NCBI RefSeq assembly: GCF_000002235.5
Contig: NW_022145605.1
Span: forward strand, 186,001-250,000
Direction: 5' to 3'
DNA length: 64,000 bases
Source of the DNA: Strongylocentrotus purpuratus
Lineage: Eukaryota; Echinodermata; Echinoidea; Camarodonta; Strongylocentrotidae
Position numbers and translations under genes: made by a program. The notes below the pieces were generated by a model. That model made no database searches, was not told the origin of the DNA, and was given only the letters and a program-made list of their open reading frames with translations. Each line of letters opens with the position of its first letter. The first letter of the stretch is position 1. Shown one piece after another: positions 45,980 to 57,325 of the stretch.

Positions 45980-47160
45980 TCCTGACTGTCTACCACAACT
46001 CTTCTTTGACTCACCAAAGCTTAAGAGTGCTAGGGTTATTGTCGTGAGTTGCCCGCACACAGACAAGTTGCTGTCTACCACAACTCTTCTTTGACTCACC
46101 AACCTAGCTTAAGAGTGCTAGAGGCTTATTGTCGTGAATTGCCCGCAAACAGACTTTCCCTGACTGTCTACCACAACTCTTCTTTGACTCACCAAAGCTT
46201 AAGAGTGCTAGGGTTATTGTCGTGAGTTGCCCGCACACAGACAAGGTGCTGTATACCACAACTCTTCTTTGACTCACCAAAGCTTAAGAGTGCTAGGGTT
46301 ATTGTCGTGAGTTGCCCGCACACAGACTTTATGATGGATGAAGGTTTGAATGAGTGCTTCTTTTGTGGGTGAAGATGAAATGGTATGAGATGAGATGGTA
46401 TGAGATGAGATGGAGATGATAATGAAATCTGCTTCAACCAGTACCTGTCAAAGAGAAACACAAGAAAAAAAAGTTGATAGCATATGTATTGTATTAGACT
46501 ATACTGTCCTACTTTGGCAAAAGGAAGCAAGTGACAAAAGTTCAAAGTTCAAGTCGTAAATATTGTCAAAGCTGTAAAATGTTTTGCTGTCTACCACAAT
46601 GCTAGAGGCTTATTGTCGTGAGTTGCCCGCACACAGACTTTCCCTGACTGTCTACCACAACTCTTCTTTGACTCACCAACTAGCTTAAGAGTGCTAGAGG
46701 CTTATTGTCGTGAGTTGCCCGCACACAGACAAGGTGCTGTCTACCACAACTCTTCTTTGACTCACCAACTAGCTTTAGAGTGCTAGAAGCTTATTGACGT
46801 GAAAGACTTTCCCTGACTGTCTACCACAACTCTTCTTTGACTCACCAACTAGCTTAAGAGTGCTAGAGGCTTAATGTCGTGAGTTGCCTGCACACAGACA
46901 AGGTGCTGTCTACCACAACTCTTCTTTGTCTCACCAACTAGCTTTAGAGTGCTAGAGGCTTATTGTCGTGAGTTTCCCGTACACAGACTTTCCCTGACTG
47001 TCCACCACAACTCTTCTTTGACTCACCAACTAGCTTAAGAGTGCTAGGGTTATTGTCGTGAGTTGCCCGCACACAGACAAGGTGCTGTATACCACAACTC
47101 TTCTTTGACTCACCAACTAGCTTTAGAGTGCTAGAGGCTTATTGTCGTGAGTCGTGAAAT
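45980..47160. repeat. Minisatellite of about 86-92 bp, some eleven units
   Basis: CTACCACAACTCTTCTTTG recurs from about 45990 to 47092, each followed by TTAGAGTGCTAG or TAAGAGTGCTAG and TTGTCGTGAGTTGCCCGC. Near 46315-46590 the array is broken by unrelated sequence with a GATGAGATGGTATGA patch. Confidence 0.85.
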
Positions 47161-47280
47161 GTCTTGTAAAGAAACAAAATGTGTCTGTCATTTGCAGATA
47201 TAAAAACATCAATAACTCAAATTTAGATGGTATGTCACTTGCTTCCTTTTGCCAAAGTAGGGCAGTATAATTTAGGCCCA
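46490..47280. repeat. Inverted repeat arms flanking part of the minisatellite
   Basis: ACTTTGGCAAAAGGAAGCAA at about 46511 (+) appears reversed as TTGCTTCCTTTTGCCAAAGT at about 47239. Adjoining bases (TATACTGYCCT) extend the match. The arms enclose half of the minisatellite, suggesting that an inverted duplication or an element end lies here. Confidence 0.6.
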
Positions 47281-47309
47281 TTTTGAATGTTTTGATATAC
47301 AGAACGCTT

Positions 47310-48059
47310 GTTTTGATATACAGTAAAATCTCATTATAACAAAGCCCTTGGGACCAAAAAAAAATTACCTTGTTAGGCCAACAAAAAAAAAGTTGTTTGG
47401 TTGTCCTCGACCGCCCGCTCGTTATTTTCGGGCCGCTCGTATTTTTTTTTTTTTTTTTCATTTTTTTTTTTTTTTTTTTTTGGGGGGGGGGAGCAATCTT
47501 AAATGCCAAACATACCATTTCATGCATTTGCAAGGATCAAAATGCATCCCGTTGCCAGTTTGATCTTTTCAGTATGCAATTAGGTATTTATTAAACTTGC
47601 CATTTTCATTTTTCTATGTCAAAATTCTGTTCATTCAAATCAGGTTCTGAGCATTCTTGAACTCATTTTAAAGCCCATCTGTACTAGTTCACAGGAGGGA
47701 TTAGACCACCCTGCAAGGTCACTGGACAGGTGGTTATCTCATCAAATCAGCTCTCAGTTAATATAAGATAAAGAGGATCATGGGGACCAATGGTCACCGA
47801 TTAGGCATTGTTTGCTACATAGAGGGCGCAAGTAGCTATAAGTAGTACAATGGAGATTTAAAAGGTGCTGTATTTCAAAGCCCAAAATACTTTCTGTGTT
47901 GGTCTTGATATTCATTGTACACTAAACTAGTCTTTTACCATATTAAAGTGTTTTATAGACGTTGTTTGTTTAAATGCTTGACAATCCCAATTATTTATTT
48001 TTTTATGGAAAAAAAAATATTTAAAAAAAAAAAAAATCAAAAAAATACACACAAAAATG

Positions 48060-48094
<35 letters not shown>

Positions 48095-48260
48095 GCCCGC
48101 CCGCCCCTACTCCAGAAAAGCAATCGAGGACAACCAAACAATTTTTTTTTGTTGGCCTTATATTAGCCCCCAAAAAACCCCAAAGAAATATAAATAGTTG
48201 AGACCAGCAAAATGACCTCATGAATTTTTTTATTTTTTTTAGTACAGTGGAACCTCCCGT
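47310..48260. repeat. Foldback region with poly-T and poly-A cores
   Basis: GGCCAACAAAAAAAAAGTTG and TTTGGTTGTCCTCGA at about 47377-47411 recur inverted at about 48124-48160. G/C-rich CGCCCGC blocks lie inside both arms, next to long T or A runs. At both outer sides there is a TACAGT(R)(R)AA(Y)CTC-like motif (47320 and 48242), also seen at 48936 and 51023, resembling pogo/Tigger ends, but in direct rather than inverted orientation. Confidence 0.45.
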
Positions 48261-48882
48261 TGAAGCAGACAACCGTATAGTAGGGGATCTTTATGCGGCT
48301 CTGGTTTCGCTTGCAGTCGTTGTGCAAGCATGATTTCTGTACCTGAATAATAATTATTTAACTTTTGATTAACACAATAAGACTAAAAATCAGGGTTTCA
48401 TTTCCTTTAAATGTAGTTGGGTGGGGTGGGGCAAGAGGTGGAACACATCATACACAGCCCAAACCCATATCCATCGTAATTAATCATAAATTCAACAGAC
48501 AATTAACAATTGTTATGCTGGGGGACTTCTCGCTCAGCCAAATCTTGCGCAACCTAATTTTCATACCCTTTACAAAAGTGGCCAGTGCTTACCCAAGAAA
48601 CAATTATTATTAGATTTGTTATTGCCATATGATAGACGAGAGCTTCAACCATCCATACATATGACAATTTCTCAAAAATGTTTCACATTTTTTATTTGGC
48701 AGAATATTCAAAAGTGTCAACTTTTGTTTCAGACACTCGGTATACCTACACTCCAAAAACTTACTTCAGTAAAAGTCCAAATGGCAGATGGCACCTGTCA
48801 TCAAAACAAAAAATGAAAAATACAAGTAAAACATGACAAAAATATCTAATACAAAAAAATGAATAAAACCAAGTTAGATTCC

Positions 48883-48988
48883 TTCACAAATTCAACTTTG
48901 GCAACAACTAATTTGCATACTTTGATGTCACTCAAATACAGTCTAACCTCATTATAACAATTTAGTATTTCATACATATCAACCATCA
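48883..48988. repeat. Dispersed repeat B, copy 1 (copy 2 at 50965-51185)
   Basis: GCAACAACTAATTTGCATAC and following sequence through the foldback MITE's left half match 50980-51185 with scattered differences, so the foldback MITE was inside this larger repeat before it spread. Confidence 0.65.
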
Positions 48989-49168
48989 AGGCCCCATTGC
49001 ATAAAACTATTGTATCTTTACAATTAATGGTATCTCTGCAAACTATGGTAAATACCATTGATTTCTTGATTTTGATTAGCTATCAAGCAGTATTGCTATG
49101 GTAATAACCATAGTTTGCACAGATACCATAAATTGTTAAGATACAATAGTTTTATGCAACGGGGCCCT
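48989..49168. mobile_element. Foldback MITE of about 180 bp
   Basis: GGCCCCATTGCATAAAACTA at the left pairs with its inverse TAGTTTTATGCAACGGGGCC at the right. The pairing continues over about 60 bp with few mismatches, leaving a small loop. A partial, more diverged copy is at about 51070-51185. Confidence 0.75.
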
Positions 49169-49599
49169 GGGCTTGACAAAACACTACTTACCGTATGCAC
49201 TTTTCATGCTAAATTATTATGCTAGAATTGATTTTTCCCAAAGGTCACCTACATTAATTATCCAACCTGATACTTTTCTTCAAGATAGCATGAAGGCAGT
49301 ACAAATATGTATCAAGATTCCATTCATTCTTTGGAAGCTACCTAGCTATTATCAAAATTGTATAACATTTTTTTTTTTTTTTTTGTTGTAAGATTCAAAT
49401 TTAGAGATCTAATTCACGCCTACCTTTAAAGCAATAAATCTGTCCCACGTTCCTCCACAACAGCAGGCCTAAAATGTCCTACAATAGTTACATTTAAACA
49501 GTACCTAATCATCGACAATTGCTAATCATCAATAAGAGCTTACCCCATAAATAATGAGCGTCCACAAGACAACTTATGTTTAAGATTAAGTTTTTAAGC

Positions 49600-49830
49600 A
49601 ACCCTCCCAATCAATCATTGGCCGGAAGTGGCGAGATAATCCCAGCTACAGGGACGCACAGAGGGTTGACGGAGAGGTCACGCTAATCGTGGAGCTCATT
49701 GATTAAATTACGTCCACACGGGATAATAGGGACTTTTAGATTTGCACGTCTACAGCTTTGACTGAAACGTGTGACGTCATTTCAAGGCACTGCGCATGCG
49801 TTACGTCGTCTCAGTCGGCGATCAAGAATG
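49600..49830. promoter_or_regulatory. Promoter-like cluster: CCAAT pair, ETS, CRE and NRF1-type motifs
   Basis: Within about 200 bp: CCAATCAATCATTGG, CCGGAAGTG (ETS/GABP core), GTGACGTCAT (CRE) and TGCGCATGCG (NRF1-type). This set is typical of TATA-less housekeeping promoters in animals. The stretch is also richer in CG than its surroundings. No first exon is certain; a GGTAAGCTC donor-like site lies on the minus strand near 49546. Confidence 0.4.
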
Positions 49831-50002
49831 CGTCAACCTTTATTTTCCTAAATCTAGTACATACATACATATTGGTATTTTTATAGCGCCTTTACATGCT
49901 CAAGGTACTAGTATGCCGCGTGCGCATAAAATGTAAAACTGCCATAAATTGCCGTTTCAATTGTCAATGTGTAAATGGGGCTTTAGGCACTAACACCGTT
50001 TT

Positions 50003-50343
50003 CAGGCGCGTACACAGGGGGGGGGGGGGTTTATGTGTGTAAACCCCCCCTAAACCTCCCCCCCACCCCGTTTAGTTTTTTTTTTTAATTATAAAAAAAA
50101 AAAAAAAAAAAATTATTATTCCCATGGCTGACCTAAAAAGGTGACCTTACCCCCCCCCCCCCCCCAACGGAGCCAAATGTCAAATTTCGAGACCCCCCAA
50201 AAGAAGAAAAAAGTGTCCTCTTACCCCCCCCCCCCCCCTTATTCAGCGGCTGGCTGAGTCGTTGCGAAATTTTCGGCCCGATTTATAAATGTTAAAACCC
50301 CCCCCCCCCCCCCCCCCTTGAAAAATTCCTGCGTACGCGCCTG
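50003..50343. mobile_element. hAT MITE, 341 bp, with long homopolymer runs
   Basis: Ends CAGGCGCGTACACAGG and CCTGCGTACGCGCCTG are inverted repeats with one mismatch. Flanks ACCGTTTT and ATCGTATT agree at six of eight bases, as expected of an old 8-bp duplication. Five runs of nine or more G or C lie inside. Confidence 0.7.
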
Positions 50344-51466
50344 ATCGTATTCAATCCACAGTGATCCGTCACTCATCCGCAGTAAAGCTGTAGTCAAAAG
50401 GTTAACCAAACTGAAACTGACCGTCTAAAGTCAAAACCGGTTTTCAATTTGAAACCATTTTTAGGTTTTAGCTCAAGATGAAGCAGAAATAATGTTGAAT
50501 ACTTTAAAAACATGGGTAAAACTGATCATGACCAACATCAAATTGATAAAAATCATTATTGTTCAATCACATTTTCAAAGAAAATAAATGAAATTAGGCT
50601 GATAGTACTACAAAACCCTTGTACCACTAAAGAAAATAAACACTTTGGTGTTTAATCCAAGCAAATTGATACATATCAGATTAAAATTATGTCTCACAAT
50701 TCGGTATAGGTTAACCGAAAACCAAACGGATTTCGAGGGAGGATAACCGTTTTTGGAATAACTGGAATACTACAGCTCTAATCCGGAGTAATCCGTGCAT
50801 ACTGCCGGGAACCGCTTCAAAAATTAAACATGTTAAATTTGTTGTGGAGGTCATGGCAATTTCAAATGGATCGTGTTCATTTGCGTTCACAACCCTGTTG
50901 ACCGTTTATTTTTTTTGGCAGTTCCCCGCGGTCTTCACATATCACTGCAAATAATTGACGGATCACAAATTTAAATTTGGTAACAACTAATTTGCATACT
51001 TTGATGTCACTCAAACATTTCATAATACAGTGCAACCTCATTAAAACAATTCAGTATGTCATACATATCAATCATCACATAAAACTATGATATCTTTACA
51101 ATTAATGCTATCTCTGCAAACTATAGTAAATACCATTGATTTCTTGATTTTGATAAGCTATCGAGCAATGTTACTATGGTAATTACTAATGGTTCTTTCC
51201 CTATAAATAACCAGAACCCGAGTCCCAAATTACACTTAAATATATCTAGAGACATCAAATTCCCTATTTTCAGCGTCGTCTGCTAGCACTGGCAGCGCCC
51301 ATATTCATGAGCTAAGTTTTTATTGATTTAATGACTTTCTTTTGTTAAGGTTTCATGTAAAGGTCAGTTAGGACTGACTTTATTTTGTTAAGGTTTAGGC
51401 CTAAGTCATTCTCCATTTGTTTAAATCCATTGCACTAAGTAACAACAAACAAATTATGCAAATTTA

Positions 51467-51508
51467 AAAATCATGCGTCCGGTAATTATAATTACCAGAC
51501 GCATGATT
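51467..51508. repeat. 42-bp near-perfect palindrome
   Basis: AATCATGCGTCCGGTAATTA is followed directly by its inverse TAATTACCAGACGCATGATT with a single mismatched pair. A partial third arm (CATGCATCCGGTAA) follows at 51512. It can form a cruciform with almost no loop. Confidence 0.8.
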
Positions 51509-51570
51509 TTGCCATGCATCCGGTAAATCTGTAGAATAACATAATTTTGTATTTTTGACAATATTGGGGG

Positions 51571-51731
51571 CCCCATCTTATAAAACAGATGATGCACAGG
51601 TTTAATTTGTGGGGCTGTGGGATTATGTGCACGCGGTACCTTTGAATTTGGTCTAAAACCATTCAAAGGTACCTTGTGCACACAATCCCTACCGACGCAC
51701 TCAAACCTGTGCATCATTTGTATAATAACCA
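51571..51731. mobile_element. Foldback MITE of about 160 bp
   Basis: Arms GATGATGCACAGGTTT and AAACCTGTGCATCATTTG pair outside, and CGGTACCTTTGAAT with ATTCAAAGGTACC inside. The loop is about 12 nt. No target duplication was identified. Confidence 0.65.
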
Positions 51732-52580
51732 ATGACTACTTGTGTATTAATTACAATTTTCTCAAAACTTGCTATCAAACTCTATAGAAATCTTGAAATT
51801 GATATGTGTATTACAAGAAAGCTTTGGTGTTGAGCCCTCCTTGTCACACATAGAATTGAGGATGCAACAAAACCTCTCCAACCTAATAAAAAAGGTAATC
51901 TTTTTTTTTCCCTCTGCTATGATTTACATCATCTTCTAATCTGACGACAAAACCTATAATTAATCGCAAAATATAAAGGGTGACATTTACACCTACAATG
52001 TACATGTTATTTCCATATAGTTATAAACATTATTTTGGGGGTGTGATTTTGTACATGTGCAGAACTCTATGTATTTTTATTTTTTTTTTTTAAATAAAGA
52101 AATGATTTACAATCCAAAATATATGCATTTCATATTACTAATGTATTACTTTACCTTTTTTTTTTTACACCTGGAAGATTCTGGTTGAAAGCTGTCTGGT
52201 TTGATGACAAGTGTGATGAGAACTTCCAACTGTAATACAAAACATAAATATATAATAACATTTAAATCATTAACATTCATATTATTTTGCATGAGTTTGA
52301 ATATTTTATGAAATGAACAATTTTTGTTTCGGACATAGGTTTTTAAGGGATATACAACTGGTATGAATTGAATGACCCCAACACAAAATTGTGTAAATTT
52401 ATTGTTGACTACTTGTGTATTAATTGCAATTTTCTCAAAACTTGCTATCAAACTCTATAGAAAACATATTAGAAGGCTATACACAATCTTGAAGTTGATA
52501 TGTGTTTTACAAAATAGCTTTGGTGTTTAGCTCCCCTTATCACACATACAATTGAAGACGCAACAAAACCTATCCAACCT
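51731..52580. repeat. Direct repeat pair of about 160 bp
   Basis: 51731-51885 and 52411-52580 share GACTACTTGTGTATTAATT, CTCAAAACTTGCTATCAAAC and onward to the CAACAAAACCT and CCAACCT blocks. The second copy has a short extra segment. They lie on either side of the candidate exon at 52171-52229. Confidence 0.7.
52171..52229 (-). CDS. Candidate small exon, minus strand
   Basis: Acceptor TTTGTATTACAG and donor CCAG|GTGTAA bound 59 nt. One frame reads LEVLITLVIKPDSFQPESS and a second frame is also open. The product was not recognised. It may belong with the block at 54365-54484, but the phases need either the alternative frame here or an unseen exon between. Confidence 0.3.
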
Positions 52581-53574
52581 TCAAAATGATATTTTCTTTT
52601 CTATATTTAAAGTACACACACATGAAGTATATCTATGGGATTGTGCTTTCATGAAGGAGGTACAAAATCATGTCAAAGTTTTATCTGATCATTGTAATTT
52701 AATGAGTGTTAATATAGGGCCTAAATTTGTTATCCTACCGGAAACTTCATCAGAGGCTAACTGACGAGGGAACATTAAAAACATAATGTACTAAACATAA
52801 TACAAACATATGCATACAACTAAGGAAGGGGGCGAAAACATAGAACAATAAAGAGGCTGTGACAGCCAATCAAACTTGGCTGGGAATGGAGAGGAAACCA
52901 CAAAGAAAAAAAAAAAATATATATATATAAGTTATATATCATGGGACAAGAGAGAGGGTAAAGAAAAATGTAAATAAGAATAGGGGAGGCCTGATGAAAG
53001 CAGTGATGAAGACCTTGAATAGGAAGGCATTTGGATGGGGAAAGAGAGGAAGGCATAAGAACAAAGGAATCAGAGAGCTATAGTAAGGAAGGCCAAATTG
53101 AGAAGGGGGGGGGGGGGGGGTAAACAAAGGGATGCTTACGTGAATAATGGAGACAGTCGAGAGTGTGGAGAATGTGGTGATTACGGTACCATGCAGGATA
53201 AAACAGAAGCGAGGTTGGATGCGATGAAAGGCGGTCACAATAGGCAAGGATGGATGCGATAAAAGGCGGTCACAAGAGGTGATCTATCATTGGTAGTCTG
53301 GATGGAGACTCCCGTTTCAGGACCTCAGACCTGAGAGAGCAAACTTCCTTAATGGTTTGTGTAGCTGTCCAAATTGTAAATTAGAAAAGAAACAAATTAT
53401 GCAAGTGTAAAAAACTAAACTAGATGGATCTCTGACTGTGTATGCCTCCGCCATTGCACAATATATATAAAAAAGCACCAATTAACATGCACTAAACAAA
53501 TTTGTCAACTCCCTTTTGATAGTAATCTGCCAACTACATCTGATATCACAATTTTGAGCTATTCATGCATACAT

Positions 53575-53850
53575 CCCGCCCCCCCCCCCCCCCCACTCCG
53601 TGAATGGAGGGATACCTTGAGTGTTTGTAAAATCTCCGGCTCCTATTAAAAGAAAAAGATCTACCCGTACTGACTTTACATAAGGGACTTTTGCTAAAAA
53701 AAGGGGGGGGGGGTGCTAAAAAAAGGCTTATATACATTGTACCAAAAGAAAAAGATCTACCCATATTGACTTTACACACTGGACTTTTGCTCAAAAGTTA
53801 GGATTGCTGGGAACATGCATATGCATAACCTAAATAACACTGAGTGGAGG
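53575..53850 (-). repeat. Dispersed repeat, inverted partner of 820-1005
   Basis: Contains the poly-C run followed by CACTCCGTGAATGGAGGGAT, and further right GGGAACATGCATATGCATAAC and AAATAACACTGAGTGGAGGG. It also holds a tandem pair of AGAAAAAGATCTACCC blocks (53650 and 53748). Confidence 0.5.
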
Positions 53851-54030
53851 GACCAGGGCATACAAACAACTGAGATCTTTACCTTTTCCCTAAATACCCC
53901 CAAATCAGGAACGGTGGGAGTCCGTCAAATGGTTCATGAAATAACGTGATCACAAGCTATTTTTGCAACAATATTGAGCCATGTTACCTTTGTCGTCATC
54001 CCGAACATACTGAGAACATATCGCCCCTGG

Positions 54031-54316
54031 GGGGTGTTTCATAATGCTGTTCATAAAGTTACGCATGACTTTACGAACAACTTGTATATGAAAAGACAAA
54101 TGGGATGCTCAATCATTATTAAATACATCAACTAAATTTTAACTGTGCAGATGTAACTTAACATATTTATGATAACAAACATTTTTAGTGCAAAGTATTT
54201 TTTTGCCATAATTTAATTGAGGTTATTGAAAATATCAGGAAAAACTTTGGGCATCCTATCTGGCACTTCATATACAAGTCATGCGTAACTTTACGAAAAG
54301 CTTTATGAAACACCTT
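54031..54316. mobile_element. MITE, 286 bp, with GGGGTGTTTCATAA ends
   Basis: Ends GGGGTGTTTCATAA and TTATGAAACACCTT are inverted, and the arms continue with GTTACGCATGACTT and AAGTCATGCGTAAC. Possible 5-bp flanks CCTGG lie at 54026-54030 and 54317-54321. Its superfamily is not decided. Confidence 0.65.
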
Positions 54317-54364
54317 CCTGGCAACTTTAGAGGCATAAAAAAAACCTTCCCCCTCCCAACTTAC

Positions 54365-54484
54365 TTGAAGAATGAGCGACGGTGGAGCCAATTCCTTGCT
54401 GTATGTATACTGCATGAAACTAAGGCATCAGCCAGATAGCTGGCCTTACAAACTTGACCACACGTTGTCAGAGCAGGGGAAGAT
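54365..54484 (-). CDS. Candidate 120-bp exon, minus strand
   Basis: Acceptor CTCCTGTTTGTTTTCAG is strong and the donor TTCAA|GTAAGTTGG is good. Only one frame is open across it: SSPALTTCGQVCKASYLADA followed by LVSCSIHTARNWLHRRSFF. The peptide looks like ordinary globular protein but I cannot name it. The neighbouring exons are not secure. Confidence 0.45.
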
Positions 54485-54499
54485 CTGAAAACAAACAGG

Positions 54500-55680
54500 A
54501 GAAACAAGAATATGTATTAAATCCAAATCTCCTCTAATGACAGCTTTCCCACACACAAACAAATTACATCAATTACATCTATGTTCAAGTGCTAAGCTTA
54601 AAAATAAACTTTTTTAAAACATACAGTTGCTCTACAAAAAAAATAGAGCAAGAACCAGAGAATGATGAGGATGAACTTAATCACTGCCTTCTTGAATGGT
54701 GAGCCCACAGGAGTGAATGGGGGAACAACGCCAACAACGTCTCATCCAATATTTCACCCTGCTGCAACTAGTAAATCAATACAGTAAACCTAGAGATCCT
54801 AGGACCTATAGAATTATGTCAAAGATGATAGATCGGTCGGGGGAATTAAAATGATGGCCAACTGGAATGTCGAGCATGCATGTGCTGACGGTAGATCTGT
54901 GTCCATAAAAGCGTCTCATGAGAGCGGTCTTGGTTTTGCCTCCAAAAAAAATGCTGCACACTCTGCATGTGATCAGGGGCCCTTTTTTTTTCTTTCAAAA
55001 TGGCCGCTCAAAATGGAGGCATGGTACATTTTCTGTGACAGTCGGGCTATTTTTCAAGATGGCTGCCAGATTTTTTTAATTTATAAAATCAGATAACGAT
55101 CCATTTTAGCTGTGTTTTTCATGTTTTTTTTCTTTAAAAAATTAAATTACAAAAAAAAAAAAAAAAAAAAAAAGGGAGAGGCGGCCTCCAAAAAGGAAGC
55201 GGGCAGGAAACTAAACATGTGTATCTTTTATAATGGCCTAAATGACCTCTACTGATTCACAACATTTCAAACACCACTTTACAAAACTTGACTGAGTTCA
55301 TTCAAAAGTTCTTTAGTGACAATTGATGACACCTACTAAATAGCAGGTAAAGATAATCTTTTCAAATTACCCATGATAAAAAATATTCCTTAAAAATACA
55401 AAACATGAGTCTGCCAAACAAGCCAGTCATCATTCTGTTATATTTTGGTCGCCACGCATGCGCGCAAGCACACTAAATCCTCATGTAAAATCATAAGCTC
55501 AGTCCACAACAGATTTACTGATTCCCTCTCACTCTCTTTACAGTATCAGGATTTCAATGACGTCTAAAAGGAAAGATGTAAACACCACACTTAATCAAAC
55601 TACCTTATGAATAACTACTGTACTAGATGGCAAAACACAAACAATGCTACACTTCAATAATAATTATCTATAATAACATT
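54500..55680. other. Intergenic or intronic stretch
   Basis: No gene was recognised. It holds a run of AAAATGGCCGC/AAAATGGAGG motifs near 54998-55020 and an A-run at 55150-55173. Blocks near 55245-55345 (CACAACATTTCAAACACCAC, CAATTGATGACACCTACTAAA) recur at 56565-56655, marking another dispersed repeat. Confidence 0.45.
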
Positions 55681-55684
55681 TTAA

Positions 55685-56180
55685 AGGTAATACAAAGTTT
55701 TGGGAAATTTTGAAAATTGGGTGGATAGTGAATCTTTACAATTTTGAGATACAGTGTATTTGGATGCCCCTGTGGATGTATGTATAAGCAGTAAAAAAAA
55801 ATTAGCCCCTAAAACACTTCTGTTTTCGAGAAAAATTGAATATAAAAATTTACCGGTGCTCCCGGTAAATTATGATTAATTTCAAATAGCGTCTATGGCC
55901 GTACAATGGTAGTTGCGACCATGAAAATCTCAGAATATGTAGTTGTGATATAATTTCCAAACGGGAATATTCATGAAACATTAATTGTTTCATAGCTAAA
56001 TTAATATCTTGACCTTGAGAGGGAGCTATACAATTTAAAGAGTTTATTATTTATAATTTCATAACTTCAGACTCGATTTCAACCGCGACAACGACCAATG
56101 AATATTGAAGGAACGCACATGCTTCAAATATTTTAATTTGAACAGAATTCATGACCCCATACTAAAACTTTGTAATACCT
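55685..56180. mobile_element. MITE with TTAA target duplication, 496 bp
   Basis: TTAA at 55681-55684 and 56181-56184 flanks inverted ends AGGTAATACAAAGTTTT and AAAACTTTGTAATACCT (one mismatch). The end AGGTAA is shared with the MITE at 4013-4378, so both may depend on the same transposase class (Kolobok or piggyBac type). Confidence 0.78.
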
Positions 56181-56564
56181 TTAAGTTATAAACTGATACA
56201 AACACTTTCCAAGCTTCATGTGATGTTAACTTGTGAGGGCATATTTCCATGCATGGAAAATAAAATAATGAAAATGAGAAATAAGACTAAGACTAAAAAT
56301 GAAAACAATTACAAGTTAATTGTTCTAAAGATATTTCCTGTCCAAGGAGGACATACATGTACAGTACCAATCAATAACAACAATTATGTACCAGTATGTA
56401 AGAATATTTATTCTTAATGTTTGTTTTAAGTTGCAATGGTGGACACCAACCTTTTTGAGTTAAACTGCCCAAGTGCCCATAGAAGCAGACATAGCACTGA
56501 TAGCACCATTAATATACTAGTTATACTTTTTGTGTATCAAAAACTGTTCAGACAACCTCTATTG

Positions 56565-57157
56565 ATTTTCAACATTTCAAACACCACAGTATAAACTCAA
56601 CTAAGTTCACTAAAAATCAGTACTTTAGTTACAATTGATGACACCTACTAAACAGCAGTATAGTACAATCTTTTCAACAGAATAGCCTACACAGATGTTA
56701 GAAAATATTCTTTAAAAATCCTAATCAACATGAGTCTACCAGCAAACTTGCGAATCAGCCACTTCATATTATTCATTGAATACTTTTTTGTCACCACACA
56801 TGCGCGCTAGCACGCAAAATCTCCATGTAAAATTGTATACACAAATTTGGTCGTAATGTTTAAGTTTTTCTACAGGATGTGCTGTGAATCAGCTGAAATT
56901 ACAGATATTAATTATTTCAGTCACAATGAGTCATTTACGGTAAAAAAAATATTCATATATAAAGCGCTAGAGGTCAATACACATTAGCATTGACTGCTAC
57001 TATGCTTTGCTAGCTGCTGGAACCGAGAGTGCATAGAGTACCGAAGCTGTGAGCCTGTGACATCATAAAAATCTATTTTTGAATTTTCTCAATTTTTTTC
57101 TTCATTTTCCGAAAGAACATCAAATATAATGCCCAAATGTTGAAAACCATCTATATG
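56565..57157. other. Non-coding stretch with dispersed repeat copy
   Basis: The left part repeats blocks of 55245-55470 (including the CATGCGCG motif near 56800). Nothing else was recognised apart from CTGTGACATCATAAA near 57053. Confidence 0.4.
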
Positions 57158-57161
57158 TTAA

Positions 57162-57321
57162 GTATTGGCTGAGGTATGACCATCTGAATAAATATATGTC
57201 CTATACGAGCTCAGTGTTATATTGCCCTGGCTCGTAATGTTATGAAGAGAGCAATATAAGTTTACTGACTGAGTTCCCATAGGGTATTTATTTATTCAAG
57301 TGGTCATACCTCAGCCAATAC
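57162..57321. mobile_element. Palindromic MITE with TTAA target duplication, 160 bp
   Basis: TTAA at 57158-57161 and 57322-57325 flanks GTATTGGCTGAGGTATGACC and its exact inverse GGTCATACCTCAGCCAATAC. The arms run about 55 nt. The right-hand TTAA is also the left TTAA of the next MITE. Confidence 0.8.
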
Positions 57322-57325
57322 TTAA

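Noticed and set aside
45551-47160. CRISPR-like regular repeats
   Set aside because: Units are contiguous without unique spacers of constant length and lie in animal DNA; they are minisatellites.
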